A stretch of 64,000 nt of DNA from Membranipora membranacea (taxonomy: Eukaryota; Bryozoa; Gymnolaemata; Cheilostomatida; Membraniporidae). Shown here in pieces: positions 1 through 15,300 of the stretch. The translations under genes were made by a program, and so were the position numbers. Where the stretch lies: the NCBI GenBank assembly GCA_914767715.1, contig OU612071.1:16054948-16118947 (forward strand). Direction: 5' to 3'. Below the pieces are notes generated by a model, which was not told the DNA's origin, did not search any database, and saw only the letters and a list, made by a program, of their open reading frames with translations. Position 1 is the stretch's first letter. Every line of letters begins with the position of its first letter.

Positions 1-3000
1 CTGATTAACCGCTTCTGTTGCTTTCCTATCCTGCTCTTTTTTGTGCTCCTTTAACCATTCCTTGTAATCATCTATAACAGGTAGAGGTGTATTAATCAGT
101 GTTTATGGAGAGTGGCTGTCAAAACTATTCGGAGTGAATGACGGAAACCATTATAACGAACAGATTCTGTATATAAATTGACATGTCTACTAATGTCATA
201 TTATGCTATATCATTGCCAATAGGTATACATACAATGACTGGCAACCTGTGTCTTCGATAAATCCTGGTGAGGTCAAACATAACTAGAAATTTCCCATTT
301 TCTATATTTACGATCAATTGCTTACTATGATTAAAAGGTTAATGGCATGGCATAAACACTGCAAAATTCTGAATTAACCACGTTTTTGTACTAACAACTA
401 GTTTTTGTCTTCATGCCATCTTTTATTCAAAAAAACAAAACACATATACTTTTGGACACAAATTTGAACCATATCCATGTCATCCAACAAATATATACAG
501 TGTATTTCCGGGAGTAAGCCTATGTAATCTCAAATATTTCTAAATTCTTCTATCTGGGTATTCATGCCTTTATTTTGCTTTCCTTGCATCACGCTTCCAG
601 TTCAATATAACACAAACACTTATCTTAAGAAAAATTTCTTTATATTTTTTATCTCAGAGAATCATAGATAAGGAATGAGCTGAGAGCCTAATGGTAGCCA
701 GATAAGAAAGTTCCATGCTCCATTATATATTACATCTCTCACCACTTTTCAGGACTATTAGAATAAAATTCTTAAAGTTGCTCTAAATGGTGTTGAGATA
801 AGTTGGAGTATGGTGGAGAGGTTTCCGAAAATATTACAATGCCAAAGTTTTTTGATGATACGCATGTTTTCAAAGCGATCTGTCACTTGACTCAGAGGGA
901 ACTCCCATTATCAATGTCACAGCATAGGGGATATAGCTTATCATCTTGTTTACGCACCCATCAGGTAATGCTGCCTATATCGCAACAATGGATGACAGCA
1001 GAGAAATTGGTTGGCATATGTAATGGAGCATGGAGAATCCAAATCTGGCTCTCAGCTCATTACTTGTCTATGAGCCTTTAATGGAATGGTGACAAACCAT
1101 GTAGAAGTGAGTGGTATCACCATAGACTTAATATACTACCTAGACAGGCCAATAGCATTCAATACTGTCCGACTTAAATAGCACGACATGACGTAATTAG
1201 TTTGTGCTGTGAGCCATAGTTCACTACCGTAAGGTCGCGTATTGTAACCACGTGGCTTGTTGGTGAACAGGCCTGGATTAATTTAGGAAACAAAACACAG
1301 ATTTTAGCCATATCACACCAGCAAGCCCACTGTCATTTAACCACAATATCTAGCAGCCCAGGCAATATAATGATCAAGAAATGTGCACACTATGTGTTAC
1401 ATGCTAATGCCCTCCCACCACACTGCGCAGACCTGACCACAGCCCACAGCTGTCCTACTTACTTCTTCAAAACAAAACATTATGATACATTTTTTTCTGC
1501 CATTATAATAATCATTGCATCGACTACCAGTTGGAGAAGAAGAATGCTGATTGGTTAACTATTGGTCAGATCGTTTCTAATTGGAAGATAATTTTATGTA
1601 GTTGTAACGAGGCAAACAACTGCAAGGTTATTACAAGGTCAATACATTGAGCTCCCCAATTTTATATGTCTCTTCTGAGGTCGGATATTGTTAATAAAAA
1701 TAAGAGATATATAGTTGATGCTAGCATGTTACAACTGAGTTAGTATGTATGTTCACTCATTAGCCGCCTGCCTTTTGAATTTGGAAACAATGCCCTTATT
1801 ATTACTGCGGTATGCTTGACTAAGTTTTAACCACTCATGGACATTAACCATGCGGCTACAATACGCGACCTTACGGTATATACCATTCAATGAAATAATG
1901 TGAAAAATCAAGGGACGCTGGGCATGATATCAGCCCCTGTCCAGCCCCTTATCATTCAAACACAAAGAAAATTAGTGAGTGTATGTAAAAGACCTTTCCG
2001 CACGAGATGGTATTCATAATTTGTCCCCAGAACCAGAACTTTTTATGATAAGAGACAATCATTAGCCAATAAACATTGAAACAAATACAGCGATTTATCC
2101 TCAGCACTTCCATCACTAGTATAAGAATGTAAAGAATACCTATAACACAAGATCACAAATATTTTGTTGGATGAGCCAGATCTAAGCACCAGCACCACCA
2201 CCATCATCAATTTTTTTCTTAAAATTATTCGAAGTTGTGACTAAACACAACCAGTCTGCTCAAATTGGATTGCTAATTTTCTTGTCGCTTCACAAGGAAG
2301 AATAGATCTGTGCTGTTAAATGAGTATGCAAACTACAGATAGCTGTTGTTCCTGAGTACGTATGATGAATCTAGAGTATGTGACAATAACTTAAAATTAT
2401 TATACTTCAGTACTGTAGTCAAAATCTAATGGCCTTTACCGTGGCCAAACTTAATGCCGATGCCGGTAAGGTTCTTTGAGTTTATAAATGTGATAACGGC
2501 GTCAACAGTGAATTTCTATTGCTATCCCTACCTATACACAGAAACAGCAGCGTAAAAAAAAAGTTATTACTGAGATGTCTATAACTTTTTAAACAAAATT
2601 GCGTCCGATAAAGACCATCCTCTTTTTAGTTGTGTTGTTTTCAACTGTGCAAAGGTATCCTCTCGCCTACATACCATCTATTGCCCGCCAAAGTACAGGA
2701 CAGAAAAGCATTTAAAGAGCTTTTTTCTATACTACATGTCAGCTCACAGCAGAATTCAAAATTTTCATTTTCATGTACCAATCCAATCCTATCGCCTGCT
2801 AATACAATGATTGTTATAATAAGCCAAACCAAACCAGAACACGTCATCATCTGAGCAAATGGAACTACATGTAATGATGAAACTACAGAGGAAAAAGGAT
2901 GGAAGCATGTGACTGTATAATTGACAATGTCTCCTTACAGAGTGACTTTTTTAGTCATTGCAGAAGGGATTGTTGCTGCTCATTTATTCAACAACTTCTC

Positions 3001-6000
3001 TGGCTTTCTAAATAAAGGGTTCAGAACCGTTATTTTGTGGCTCAGACTTGGTTCTATACTAATAGCAATTATTCATATTAAACCTTAGCTCATACCAACA
3101 AAAATTTATTGCAGGCTACGGAGGTTTGTGCTTGTGAGCAGCTGTGATGCATATGAGCACACAATTCTCGGCTGAGTCAAGCAATAATGCTGGTGATCGT
3201 TTGGCGGGCATTTATTTTCCAGTCTTGGAAATTACTGCTTCCATTCTTTTCCTGTAGTTTCATCATTACATGTAGTTCCATTTTCTCAGATGATGACGTG
3301 TCCTGTTGTAATAACTACTTTTTTCACACTGCTGTGTCTGTGAATAGGTCAAGGAAGCAATTGACATTCACTGTTGACGCCGATATCACATTGATAAACT
3401 CAAGAAAAAAACGATGATGGTGGTGATAAGATCTGGCTCATCCAACAAAATATTTTTGATATTGTGTTATATGTATTATTTACATTTTTATAGTAGTGAT
3501 GGAAGTGCTGAGGGTAAATGGCTGTATTTATTTCAGTGTTTATTGGCCAATGATTGTATTTTATCATAAAAAGTTCTGGTTCTGGGGACAAATTATGAAT
3601 ACCATCTCGTGCGGTAAGGTCTTTTACATACACTCACAAATTTTCTTTGTGTTTGAATAATAAGGGGCTGTACAGGGGCTGATATCATGCCCAGCGTCCC
3701 TTGATTTTTCACATTATTTCATTGAATGGTATATAGTAAACTATGGCTCACAGCACAAACTAATTACGTCATGTCGTGCTATTTAAGTGGGACATATTAT
3801 GATCAGTGAAGCATAAGCATTGTCCTGTCTAGGGAGTATATTAAGTCTATGGGTATCACCAAATAAATAAGATATTTACCTTCATCTTTATCGAAGCCAA
3901 TTTCATTGACTACTTGCACAGCCAGTGCTTCATTGAAGCCATCATAGCAACTGATAACATACACAGCATCCTCATCATCACCTTCCATATCTTCCAACAC
4001 TATGAATGAATCTTCAGGTTCACTCACAACATCTATATCTGCTTTGAACTCATCCAATATATTGAATATTCTGTCAGCCGCTAGAGAGTGTACCATGGCG
4101 AGTAGTGGCAGGGACTATAACAGAAAAATTACAAATTACTACTCTTAAATAATTAAGAGCATATGAGGCTATAATTTAGGGAGAATATCTGTAAGCTGAG
4201 CGCTTTATTTTCTACAGAGAATAACGTGATATCATAAGGGCTGGAGTTTTGGATATTGGGTAAGACTGAGGTGAGTTGCCCTCAACCCTAAGGGTGATCA
4301 CTGACCAACCAGTATCACAATGTACAAACCCAACTGGACTCACCTCGGCTTGACCCTAGGAGGCAAAACCCACTGGTTAATTGAATCCATGACAATACAG
4401 TCCATAGCTATCACTATCTCTTAACAGAATATTAATGGATGGATAAACTACCAAAAAACCAAGCTATATCAAAATTATCCTCTCTGCCAGTAATTTGTCC
4501 ATGCCCTCACCACAAAACAATTCATGCTGTCTACCAAAGCCTTTTGCTATTCCAACCAAAAGATATGAATATTCCATCATCATTGGCTAGTTTTACAAGA
4601 CACATCACAACAATAGTAATCAAGTCAATCTGAAGAAAAATATGTTGAACAATGTACACTCACTTCATTGAGTGGATGATCATTTCCATTTTTCCTATGG
4701 TAGTAAAATAATCCGAGCTCTTTTCGCAGCATGACAAGCTGTTCTGTCCGGAAGTAATTTAGACCTTTCATCTCACTGTTAAAATATACAAATATCCGCT
4801 TTATATGAATTAAAAAGTTTCCCAAGCAACTTGTGGACACAAATAAATCTGTATGTGCACTGTGCTGCAGTCAAAGTGGTTAGTGGCATTTCAGGAAATA
4901 ATACTACACTGTTATGTTTAGGTTCAAAAGCTACCAGTAGCAGTCATTAAAGTTAGCTGCTATCAAAGCTCATTAACAAATAAAAAGACATGTTCTGACA
5001 GATACAGGAAAATATGATATCATGAGATTTTGAAGCTTTGCAAATCATTATTGATGGATAGGATAGGAATGATAGAAATGCTGCTAGTCCTGTACAGAGC
5101 ACGTAAGCAGATACCAACGTTCATCTTGGGATTTTTTGTGGTCAGGTCCTTAAAGTAGTAACATAATCAATGCTGATGGCACCACCTCACATTTCTTGTA
5201 TTGTATTGGCGCAGCCGCATATTTCAGCAGGGATCAAGGTACAAATTCTTATACAACAGAAATTATAAAAATTATCAGTCGTCTCTACTGAATTCACATT
5301 ATTGTGTGCAAATCGACACTTGTATTGATTGGCAAAACTTCATAATTAAACTTAGGATTGTCAGTTGTACTCAGCACACCTTTTACACTCAGTCTACAGA
5401 TAACATATGTAGCGAGTCAAGTTTAAGGGACATTACCCATCGTAATGTATTAACAAACCTCCGCTTCTCATTCATGCTATCTCTCCATTTTCCAAGGCAG
5501 TCTTTGAGGTATTTTTGAAGGTCCTGGCAATGGTTAAGTGGCGTTTTCTGGCCCTTGAAGCCATACATTTGTTTTCCAACAGAGGTGAGACCAACCTCCA
5601 AAGCGATTTTTGGAGACGCATCACTGTGGATAACCACTAGGAGGTCATCAAACTGTATACATCCCTCTTGCCGTATTTCAATGTATGCTTTAGCAAGGTT
5701 TTCTACAGCATCCCTCATCTAGAGCAAGAAACAATAAATGACCATTAATGTATGACCAGCATCGTTAAACAAACAAATGGATGAAAAAACTAAATTGATG
5801 GACATATGTGATGGACTGGTGGGTGGTTCAATGGGTCGATGTGTGCATGTGTGTATGTGTGCATCCATGTTATACATTCATATGTGCATATGCCTATGGA
5901 TGCATGCATGCAAGGATGCATTGATATATGAATGCATGGATCCTTGCACATACATACATTCATACATACATACATACAAACATGGATGCATGGACACATG

Positions 6001-6347
6001 AATGGATGTAACCATTCATGTGTGCGTGGATGCACGCATATATGCAATAAAAACACATTTAAGACGTCCTCAAATATCAAAATTAACTGTCCATTAACAT
6101 TTTTTTCAAAAGTACCCCAAGGTTCAGCTTCAAAACAATATGCTTTACATTAATGTAATATAACACATACAGCATCAAATGTCTGGATTATTTCCAAGTT
6201 TTCTTTCTGTCTGTCTGTGGCAACAAGAGTAAGCTTGCTCTGTAACTCTTTAAGGTCTGAATGAGTCATTATGTGCTTTTTGGTACTGCCTTCAGGCTCA
6301 GTATCCTGCTTGACGGCAACCTTTAACTTGATAACATCCTCAAAGCT
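1..6347 (-). CDS. RNF213: RNF213 exons 36-40: end of N-arm, last exon cut by the window edge
   Basis: Exons 6171-6347, 5459-5718, 4664-4775, 3880-4114 and 1-71 (incomplete). Exon 36 (HSDLKELQSKLTLVATDRQK) matches the human YSLEEVKELLNKLMLMSGKK region. Exon 37 (NLAKAYIEIRQEGCIQF) matches RLSQAFIDLHSAGNMLF. Exon 38 (YFRTEQLVMLRKEL) matches FYTAEQLVYLSTEL. Exon 39 begins SLPLLAMVHSLAADRIFNIL and is strongly acidic in the middle. Exon 40 enters in phase 1 after CTGTTATAG and reads DDYKEWLKEHKKEQDRKA to the edge. The intron between exons 39 and 40 is 3.8 kb and filled by palindromic elements. Confidence 0.85.
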
Positions 6348-9300
6348 CTACAATTGGGATTTCTGATTGTATCATCATCAAAATGAGCTGTGAACAACAT
6401 GGCAATTCAGTTTTGCATCCTGAGTCACTGGTGTTAGCATGGTCGACTAGATATGGAACTCATTTCATGCTTATGTAATTTCTCTCTCTTCTAACTGCAG
6501 TGATTTATGTCAAAGGCAACAGCAACTTTTGAAGCAGTTTCCATGTCACTAAATAATACAGAATGAGCTTTTGAGGGAGTGATAAGGTAGTGAATTGTCC
6601 TACTTTCAACGTTCTCCAATCATGAAGCTATACTCATATTACTATTGACAGAATTTAATGTGCTGAGAACAGCTAGCAAGGCGGGTGGGGGTGGAGCCTG
6701 CAGTAAAAAAATTGACCTAGCAAATATGGGTACAGACTGAAAATGTTAACATTTTTTTTAGTGTGACATTATGTTATGTAAATGGTAACCATACACATAT
6801 TAATCATTCTCTCTGTTGTGATGTTATTTCCCCAGCCTAAATACATGTCAATTGACCCATATTTATATAATATCACCTGACATCAAGCACAAGAGCTAAT
6901 TACAGCTATGATAAACATTTAGATTAGCAAAATAATAAGTTTCAACTAGGGTGTATTAGGTATCCTGTGTATCTGCACTGATAATAGCATATTTACCCGG
7001 TGTTATATGACCCAGCCTAATTTTAGTTTAAATGTTTCAGGTTGGAACTCGGCTATAGTGTGTAGTATTTCATGCCAAAACTGCAATATTCACAACAATT
7101 CTAAGGCGAAATAGGTCATCTTTCTTGTATAGCTGAATTCAAGAATCAATAGGCGTTTAAATATTATTAAAACATCTTTGAACATGTGATGAAGTTATGT
7201 TCATGTGTAATTACTATATCTCTCTCTTCTGCAAATCAGATGTAAAACTTTGAGTGTTATCATTAGTATCTTCATGACAGTTATCTCCCTTGTCGTAAAC
7301 CATTATGTGAACATGAGAAGACAACTTTTAAACGGTACCTACGATTGTAAACAAAAATTCCGCATGTCATGTGAAGGGTAGTATCCAAAATATCCCACCC
7401 TCCCTGCAGCCATTTAGGAGCGGTTGTGAGTAGTGATATGTGCTGTCCTTCCTAACAAGCAATTATGTGATATGTGCCATTTCTAACAAGTAATCTGACT
7501 GGATTACAATCTTCTTGCTTCATTGGTCTTTGCACAAATGTACAGTAGCTTTTGATATATTATGATATGAGTCTAGAGGTCAGGTCATGTTTTGGATGAT
7601 GTAACCCAGTACCACTTGCCGCACGGTCAACTCACAGAGGACTTATCTGGTAAGCCCACTGGCCCTGTAGAGGGAGTGGGAAGAGGAGTGGACACCCTGG
7701 TAAGACAAATACAATACCTACCTAAAAAGGCACATGCACCTCTCGTCTTGCGCTCATCCACAAAACCGGTACTGCGGCCTTGCAGCTGTCTATGGAAGAC
7801 AAAGGCTGGGGTAGAAAACCCGGACAAAAAACAGCAAATGCCTGTGGCAGCATTCAGGAGCAGAGATAAACAAATCTATCAACCGGTCAGTCACTGCAGC
7901 TAGGCAGGGTTGCCAGCATGTCTTGACCAGCTCCCTACTTTGCCGAGAGAGTGATTCTGGTCCTCACCAAACCATTTGCATGCAGTTTTATTTTATGGTC
8001 AAATAGCGGCACGAACGTCACCTTGGTCAACAAGGAATGTGCTGGCTTGCTCCTGCTTCGGCGGCCAGGGAAGAGTAAGCAAAGTCATTCTGAGACAAGC
8101 TGAGTGGAACGTTAGAACTCTGCTCGACAGAGATGGCTCCAAAAGACCGGGACGTCAGACAGCACTAGTGGCCAAAGAGCTGAGTTGATATGACATTGAC
8201 ATCGCAGCCATCAGAGAGACACGGTTAGCTCTCCATGGTAGCTTAGTGGACCACAGCTACACATTTTTTCTGGGGCAGAAGAGGGGAAAATGAGAGGAAG
8301 GAAGCAGGAGTTGGCTTTGCTTTAAAGAACTCCATAGCCAAACAACTGGAGCAAGAACCAACACCTATCAACGACAGATTGATGACTATGAGACTTCCCC
8401 TGCAGAAAGATGCCTACGCCACAATCAAAAGCGCATATGCCCCAAACATAACAAACCCGGACGAGGCGGAAGAGATGTTCTATGAACAGCTGAGAGAAGT
8501 CATGAGACAAGTCCTCACCAACGATAAACTGATCATAGCTGGAGATCTCAATGCCAGGGTTGGCAGCAAAGTCGAAAGCTGGCCTAGGGTGATGGGTCAT
8601 CATGGCACAGGAAAGTGCAACTCAAACGGTCAAGTCCTTCTGACATTCTGCTTTGAGTACAACATGTCCATCACAAACACCATCTTTAATCACAAGTCAC
8701 ATCACAAGACGTCATGGATGCATCCTTGATCAAAGCACAGGCATCTTCTAGACTACGTGATCACCAAACAGGAAGATCGGAAAGACGTAATGGACACGCG
8801 TGCCATGAGAGGTGCCGACTGCTCTATGGATCACAACATGATTAGGATCACTATCTCCTTCTCTATCAAGAACCAGATTACCAAGACCGGTTTCAAGCCT
8901 CCTAGCAAGTTGAATGTCATCAAGCTGATAGACAAAGATGCACAAGACCATGGAAAAACTAGAGAAAACAGACACAGATATAGAAGACATAATATTGAAC
9001 CACCTGAAGCAATCTATTTTTGCCACAGCTGAGGGAATCTTTGGCGGACCCAAGAAGAAACACCAGGACTGGTTTGTAGAAAAAGATGACAAGCTGAACT
9101 TCTTGCTTGAAAAAATGGAACAAAGGCAAGGCACTGCAGAGAAACACGTGGGCAAACAAAACAAGACTAGTGGAAGTAAGAAGAAGGCTACAGCAGTACA
9201 CAAGAAAGCTAAAGTCTCAGTGATGGGAGGAAAAAGCAGAAGGATTACAGCTTGCTTCGGACATAAATGATATGAAATCATTTCACAGAGGGGCTGAGAG

Positions 9301-12300
9301 AGGTTTATGGGCCACAAAAGAGGGGAATTGCACCACTAACTGCCCTTGATGGTGAGGCTCTGTTGAAGGAAAAGGATGAAATACTGAACAGGTTTGCTGA
9401 ACATTTCGACCAACTGCTAAGCATACCGGGAAATGTACACTATGCAGCGCTCAACACCATAGCTGACAGACCCAGTGTCACTGACCTGGATGATGAACCA
9501 GTTTATGAGGAACTTGTGAAGGCCATAAATTCAAAGCACATACCTCCAGTACCTTGAAAGTACAGTCTCTAACAACGCTCGGATAGATAAGGATATCAGG
9601 AACAGAATGGGTATAGCGGGTATTGCCTTTGGAAAACTTCAAGATCGGCTATGGAAGAATAGGCATGTTACTGTCAAGATAAAGTACAAAGTCTATAGAG
9701 CGGTTGTATTGTCTTCCATCCTATATGTAGCAGAAACATGAACCATCTAAGTACCCAGATGAAAAAAATTAGTGCATTCATGATGAGGCAACTGTGAACC
9801 ATAATGAATGTGACATTGAGGGATAAAATAACAAATGAAGAGATCCTGTGGCGTGCAGGACTCCCTTCAAAGACAGAAATATAGATAGTGAAAAACTTCA
9901 GATGGCTGGGACATGTGCACCAGATGGACGATGAGAAACTTCCGAGACAACTGCTGTATTCTCAGCTCTGTGAAGGAAAGAGAAATCTAGGTAGACCCAG
10001 ACTCGGGTTCAAAGATGTAGCAAAGTGAGACAGGAAAGTGCATGAAATCAACCCTGACCTGTGGCCGAAGACAGCAAGAAATCGACCTGCCTGGAGAAGT
10101 GTCATCAAACCTAAAACCTAAGCATGAAATAGTCCTTGTCGAATCGACCGACTGCAAAGAGAGAGAGGCTAGAGAACAGATTATGCAGACCCTACATTAC
10201 AAATAAGATAGCTAAATGGCAGCTTCCACTTCTTGACATTTTTGCAATTAAAAAGGATGCCAGAACCTTACTTCTGATGCCTTATAAGCTTTGTTGCAAA
10301 TGATATGAGAAGATGTCACTATTAGCCTTCTCAAACCAAATGATTTTTTTCCATTTCTTAAGGTACTGCTCATTGAATCTTATCTTATGATCTGTACGCC
10401 ACTGCTTTACCTTGAAATCTTTGCTGAATCCCTTGATGTTACCGACATAGTATACTCCAGATTTGTTAATTGCAGTCGCTTGTGTTATTGAATCAATTTC
10501 GACGTTGCCATAGTGATCTTTGACTTCCCGAAGAAAATCTAGCTCTCCTGCCGAATTAGTCTAGAAGATAAGATTACAATACAAATCATAATGAGAAATA
10601 TTACTTTTCCTTAAATTTCAGGCGTGGGTGAACTCAGTAATCCGTTACTTCCCAAAGACCAATGTATGTTATAGTCAGGCAGTTACTTATCATCATGGAA
10701 TGTTTTTACCATGCACATCTGACAAAACTTTATGATAAGTCAACACACATTGGTCTTTGGGTAGTTTTTAAAGGCCCGCAGATAATGAAGGTGTTGAGAG
10801 ACTAATGGATGCCAGATTTGGAATCTCCATGCTCCATTTCATCTTTCCATCAATTTCCAGGGCTATAGGTATCATATTCTAGAAGTTATTCCAAATAGTA
10901 TGTAAAACGAATTTGGTGTTAGGTGGAAATAACTCCGAAAGTTTTATGACGTCGATAGAGTTCATCGATGATGTGTCATGATCATTATGTGAGCTAATTT
11001 TAGTAATTTTTGGTAACATAGGGCTATATAGCTGGCTGAGGACACCCCAAACATACTTCTCTATGGGCTCATGTTAGGGCATGGAATCTAAAGGTCTAGA
11101 TTAAGAGCTTGATTAGATACTAAAATACTAACATACATAATGCTTTACAACGCAATTTGTCACGTGACCTAGAGGGAACTCCCTTAATCTAGGTCACAGC
11201 TTTGGGGATATCCCAGCACATTGTGCTTTTACATACACCAGGTATTGCTACCTATATCTCAACGATGGGTAGCAGCAGAGTGATAAAAATTGGTGGGTTT
11301 ATGTAATGAAGCATGGAGATTCCAAATCTGGCATTCATTAGTCTCTCAACACCTTCCTTGTTTGCGAGCCTTTAAGATCAATATTTTCTTTCTTTTGGGA
11401 AAAGAGTATGCTCTTTTTTAGTAAACAGTCTGGATAATATGTGATACTTATATTGTTATTATAGGTTTTACTTGGTCCAACATTTGACCCCACTTACTAG
11501 ATGCTCTGGCAGCTTTTGGTTGTCCTTCAGATATGTCCACACCTGTTCACATATCATCCAAAACTCAGCAAGAGTACGGCCAGTGTCAGGAAACTCGTAG
11601 ATGAGAGGCGCATATCCATGAAGAGCATTCAGTAAGTATGTGGTTTTCTGGGCTGCCAAAGCGTCCTCACCCATAGTGCTGCTGGCGATGTCCACAAACA
11701 CGTCTATGTCATTTCCTAAAATCCATAATTGATCAATCGTCATGTAAATTATCCATTTGCAATTATTGTCTACAAACAAAGCAGTACGCATCTGTTCACT
11801 TAGTATATTTATACTCTCACTTACTTGGGACCTCATCCCGTATCCAGTGTATGAAGTTTTTCGACTTCTCCTCTGTGTAGGTTTTGAGGCATTCTTTAGA
11901 AAACGCTTTGAGACAATTGGCCTTGCCAATTTGATCTTCATCACATATAATTGGTTCCTCTCTTTGCAGATTGGGTGTGAATTCTGCCAAGCTCATTTTC
12001 TCTTCTCTCCTCTTCTACAAGGATTTCCAAAATTCAGCATGTAGCTTTATGATAAATACTCTTCAAAATTTGTTTGCATTCCATGCAGTTGGATGGAGTA
12101 AGATTCTCGAAATTTAGATCGAATGCAATTTGGTGAATTCATTATCCTATACTCAACAAACCAGAATCAACTTGTAGTTTTCAAACTCTGTATCGTCCTG
12201 CAGTTTCAATGCCTTTTTAATGTCTAACATGACTTGTGCATCTTCAAAGTATACATCAAGCTGCCGGCAGCCGTTCAGCTGGGTAATGCGTTTGTTGCCC

Positions 12301-15300
12301 AATTCCTCTCCTATCATATGAATCAGTTCACTTTTGAAGAACTCAATGTTTCCGTTGAAATACTTCTCACAATAAATGTCAATTTCCTTGACAGTCAGCA
12401 GCCCTGTCAATTAAGAGAAACAAAGGGGTTGATCTCCTCCGGTCCTCTGTTAGCAATAAAACCTTATAACAGAAACAGAGCAAACTAGCAAGGTTTCTAG
12501 GTCTGTATGATGCATCAATATTTTTAAGCTTCTGCTGAATACTGTTTGATTACCTTTTGATAGGTTATCCACATCCATTCTGTATCGTTCGAGGCTTTTG
12601 TTGAAGAGATCCATCAGTGTTTCCCATGATTGAGTTGCATCATCGATTGATCTGCTGAACATGTTGCCAAATACAGTTCTTGGTATGACTACTCCAAATG
12701 GCTTAAGCAAAGACCGGATTTGACTTGGAAGTACATCACAGACAACTTCTTTTGTCTGCTCATTGATGCACTCTTGGATAGTGAGTTTGAATATATCTCT
12801 GTTGATCCATCCGTTTACCTTTTCCACAATTTCATCTATTAAAACACGAGATGTGGCTTTTGCAGTACAGTTGTGGTCATTCATAGTCAAATTCATAAAA
12901 AAAACCAGTGGGTTTAGGTTCGGCATTCTATATGAACGATCAAAATAATATTTGTTAAATGATTGTTCCTATCGAATGCCGGACCTAAACCCACTGGTAT
13001 TTGTATCTTATAAGAAGAAAATATTCATCATAATTGGATTTTCAGACTATCAATCACAACTAAGCCAAAACATTTCAGCTGGTAGAATATTATCCTATGA
13101 AGAGGTTAGAAAAGAAAATAAGTGAATCAAGAGAAGACAAGGTCAAAAAAATCATTCTAGCATGATGACTTTCTTTCCCAAGCCAAGTGTTTTTAGCCTT
13201 AACCATGCTACTACCCTAGGTACCTCTTGTCAATTTCTTCTTTCCACTTTGATCTTTCTTGTTTATTTTAAGAAAAGTTTACCTTTCATAGCGGTCTGAC
13301 ATGCACCCCATAGTACACCAAGTTTGCTCTTGAAGTCATCATAGATTCTGCGATACTCCACAGCTTTATCAAGGATTCTTTTTACGTCTTCCTTGTCAGC
13401 ATTGTGATACCTTCTCAACTCAAACATGATATCACAGAGCTTCTCCCTCTGTTTGGCCAAAGTTTCCAATTCCTGGAACCTAAGCCTTCCTTGAAGAAGC
13501 TCCGAAAAAACTGTTTCAATGAGCTGAGTACTTCTTTGCATTTTCTCTCGGGAATGGGTGCTAAATCTCCTTATCTGTTCGCTTGAGAGAGATGCTGGAA
13601 TCACAAAGGTTTTATAGGGACATACAAATAGCTTGTATCGCGATTGAGCTTACTTGTAGCAAATATTAAAGCAATTTTAAAAGTGCCCATTCTGCTTATT
13701 CAAGACACAGTGATCTGTTTTACAAATAGTTAGTATGAAGAGCATTTGTTGCTGGAGTTGTATATGCATTTTTATTTTTAGAAATAAATACATACTCACC
13801 CCAGAATTTTGTGAGTGGAACAATGTTTCCAAGTTCCATCATTCTAAGCAAATTATCTACCATGTTGTCTTGCGCCAGTGAAATATCGTCAAGTTGAGAA
13901 GCTTTGGCAATTGCTGCATCGAGTATTGCTTGAACTTTGGGGTCACCTGTATGTGCAAAACTGTTCCTACCTCCCTGTAAAAGAGATGTGAATGAAATGT
14001 TTTATTTTCATAAACATAATATATCATAAATGATTTGATACAGGCTCGGTGTCCTACCTAAGGCATTACATTCCTCATGACACAACAACACATTAATTAA
14101 TAGTTTGAAGTGATGATTCAAAATATCTAAGCAAAAGATCTGAAATGCTTCATCTCTTTTTGCTAATCCTTATGAATAAAATAGAATACAAAAGATTTTG
14201 ACAGGAAGTATTGACAGATTTAAATCCAACAGTCTTTTCAAGAGTTCTTCTAAATACATGGGTTAAATGATTGGCAAATTGGAATATTTTTGATTGTTGA
14301 ATAAGAGAATTTAAAATTTGATTAAAGATTTCATCGGGTAAGATAATTTCAGAGATGCGTAGGATAGTGGGTATTTTTTCATTAGTATTTTAGCCTCAGT
14401 TTGTTTCAACTGGATTACATTAGAACTTCCACACTCTTTTATTCACCCTTACAACATATATCAACCAATCAAATCTATCTCGCAGTCCAACGATCTAAGA
14501 TATGGTTGTTGTCTTTGGGGAATTCTGAACTAGATGGGCATAAGAATATGGACAATTTCTTTGATTGACAGTCAGAAGAAATATTGGCAGACAGTCTTTG
14601 CTCCGAACAGACAAATATGGGCTTGGCTGTACAGTAAGTAAAAACCTTTGCGATCGGTAAGCAGATAAACACAGACCGATAACCTCCAAAGATGGTGGTA
14701 ATGAAATTATTTCCAATATTGTCCTACTGACAGACATTAGCTACATGACACCATGCTATCAAAATTTATGATCTAGTTCAAATTACTTGGATCTTTGTTT
14801 TGATTAAAAACCTGTGACAATAGATTTGGGTTCTGCACCCTTCACTCAATGAACCTTGTCCAAATCTGCAGGGACTTTGAAACGTCTTTTAAGCCTGATC
14901 AATCAAATTTTGTTCAATTTAACACAATCTTAACGCCTGCCCCTTTAGTCATGACTGTCCACAGATGAGATATCTTAATTTCCAGACTTGAAATGCCTCT
15001 TCATACATTGACATACTGTGGCCAAATGGCACAACGCAGTGAATTTTGAAAAAGGAGATATTGTAAAAAAAGCATTGCCAGAGTTGTAGGTCAATATCCA
15101 TATGAATGTTAATTACCCTTGTGACATTGTGAACATTGTGTACATATTGCTCAGCACAGACATTAAAGATGGGCTAAAAGAAAGTCTCATAACAAATTTT
15201 TTTTTCCATCAAATTACTCTCCACACAAGTAAAACCCTGTATGTGGACTATCAAGTCTCTATTATTGTTACTGGATCTGAATCAAAGCCCATCTTTAAGA

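Noticed and set aside
5777-6153. Cys/His/Met-rich open frames on both strands.
   Set aside because: Product of ATGN/CATA simple repeats in an intron.
8748-9317. 189-codon minus-strand frame.
   Set aside because: Antisense shadow of the LINE endonuclease region.
11468-11944. 158-codon frame read as one exon.
   Set aside because: It runs through an intron: the RNF213 frame changes between exon 33 (ends 11825) and exon 34 (starts 11715).
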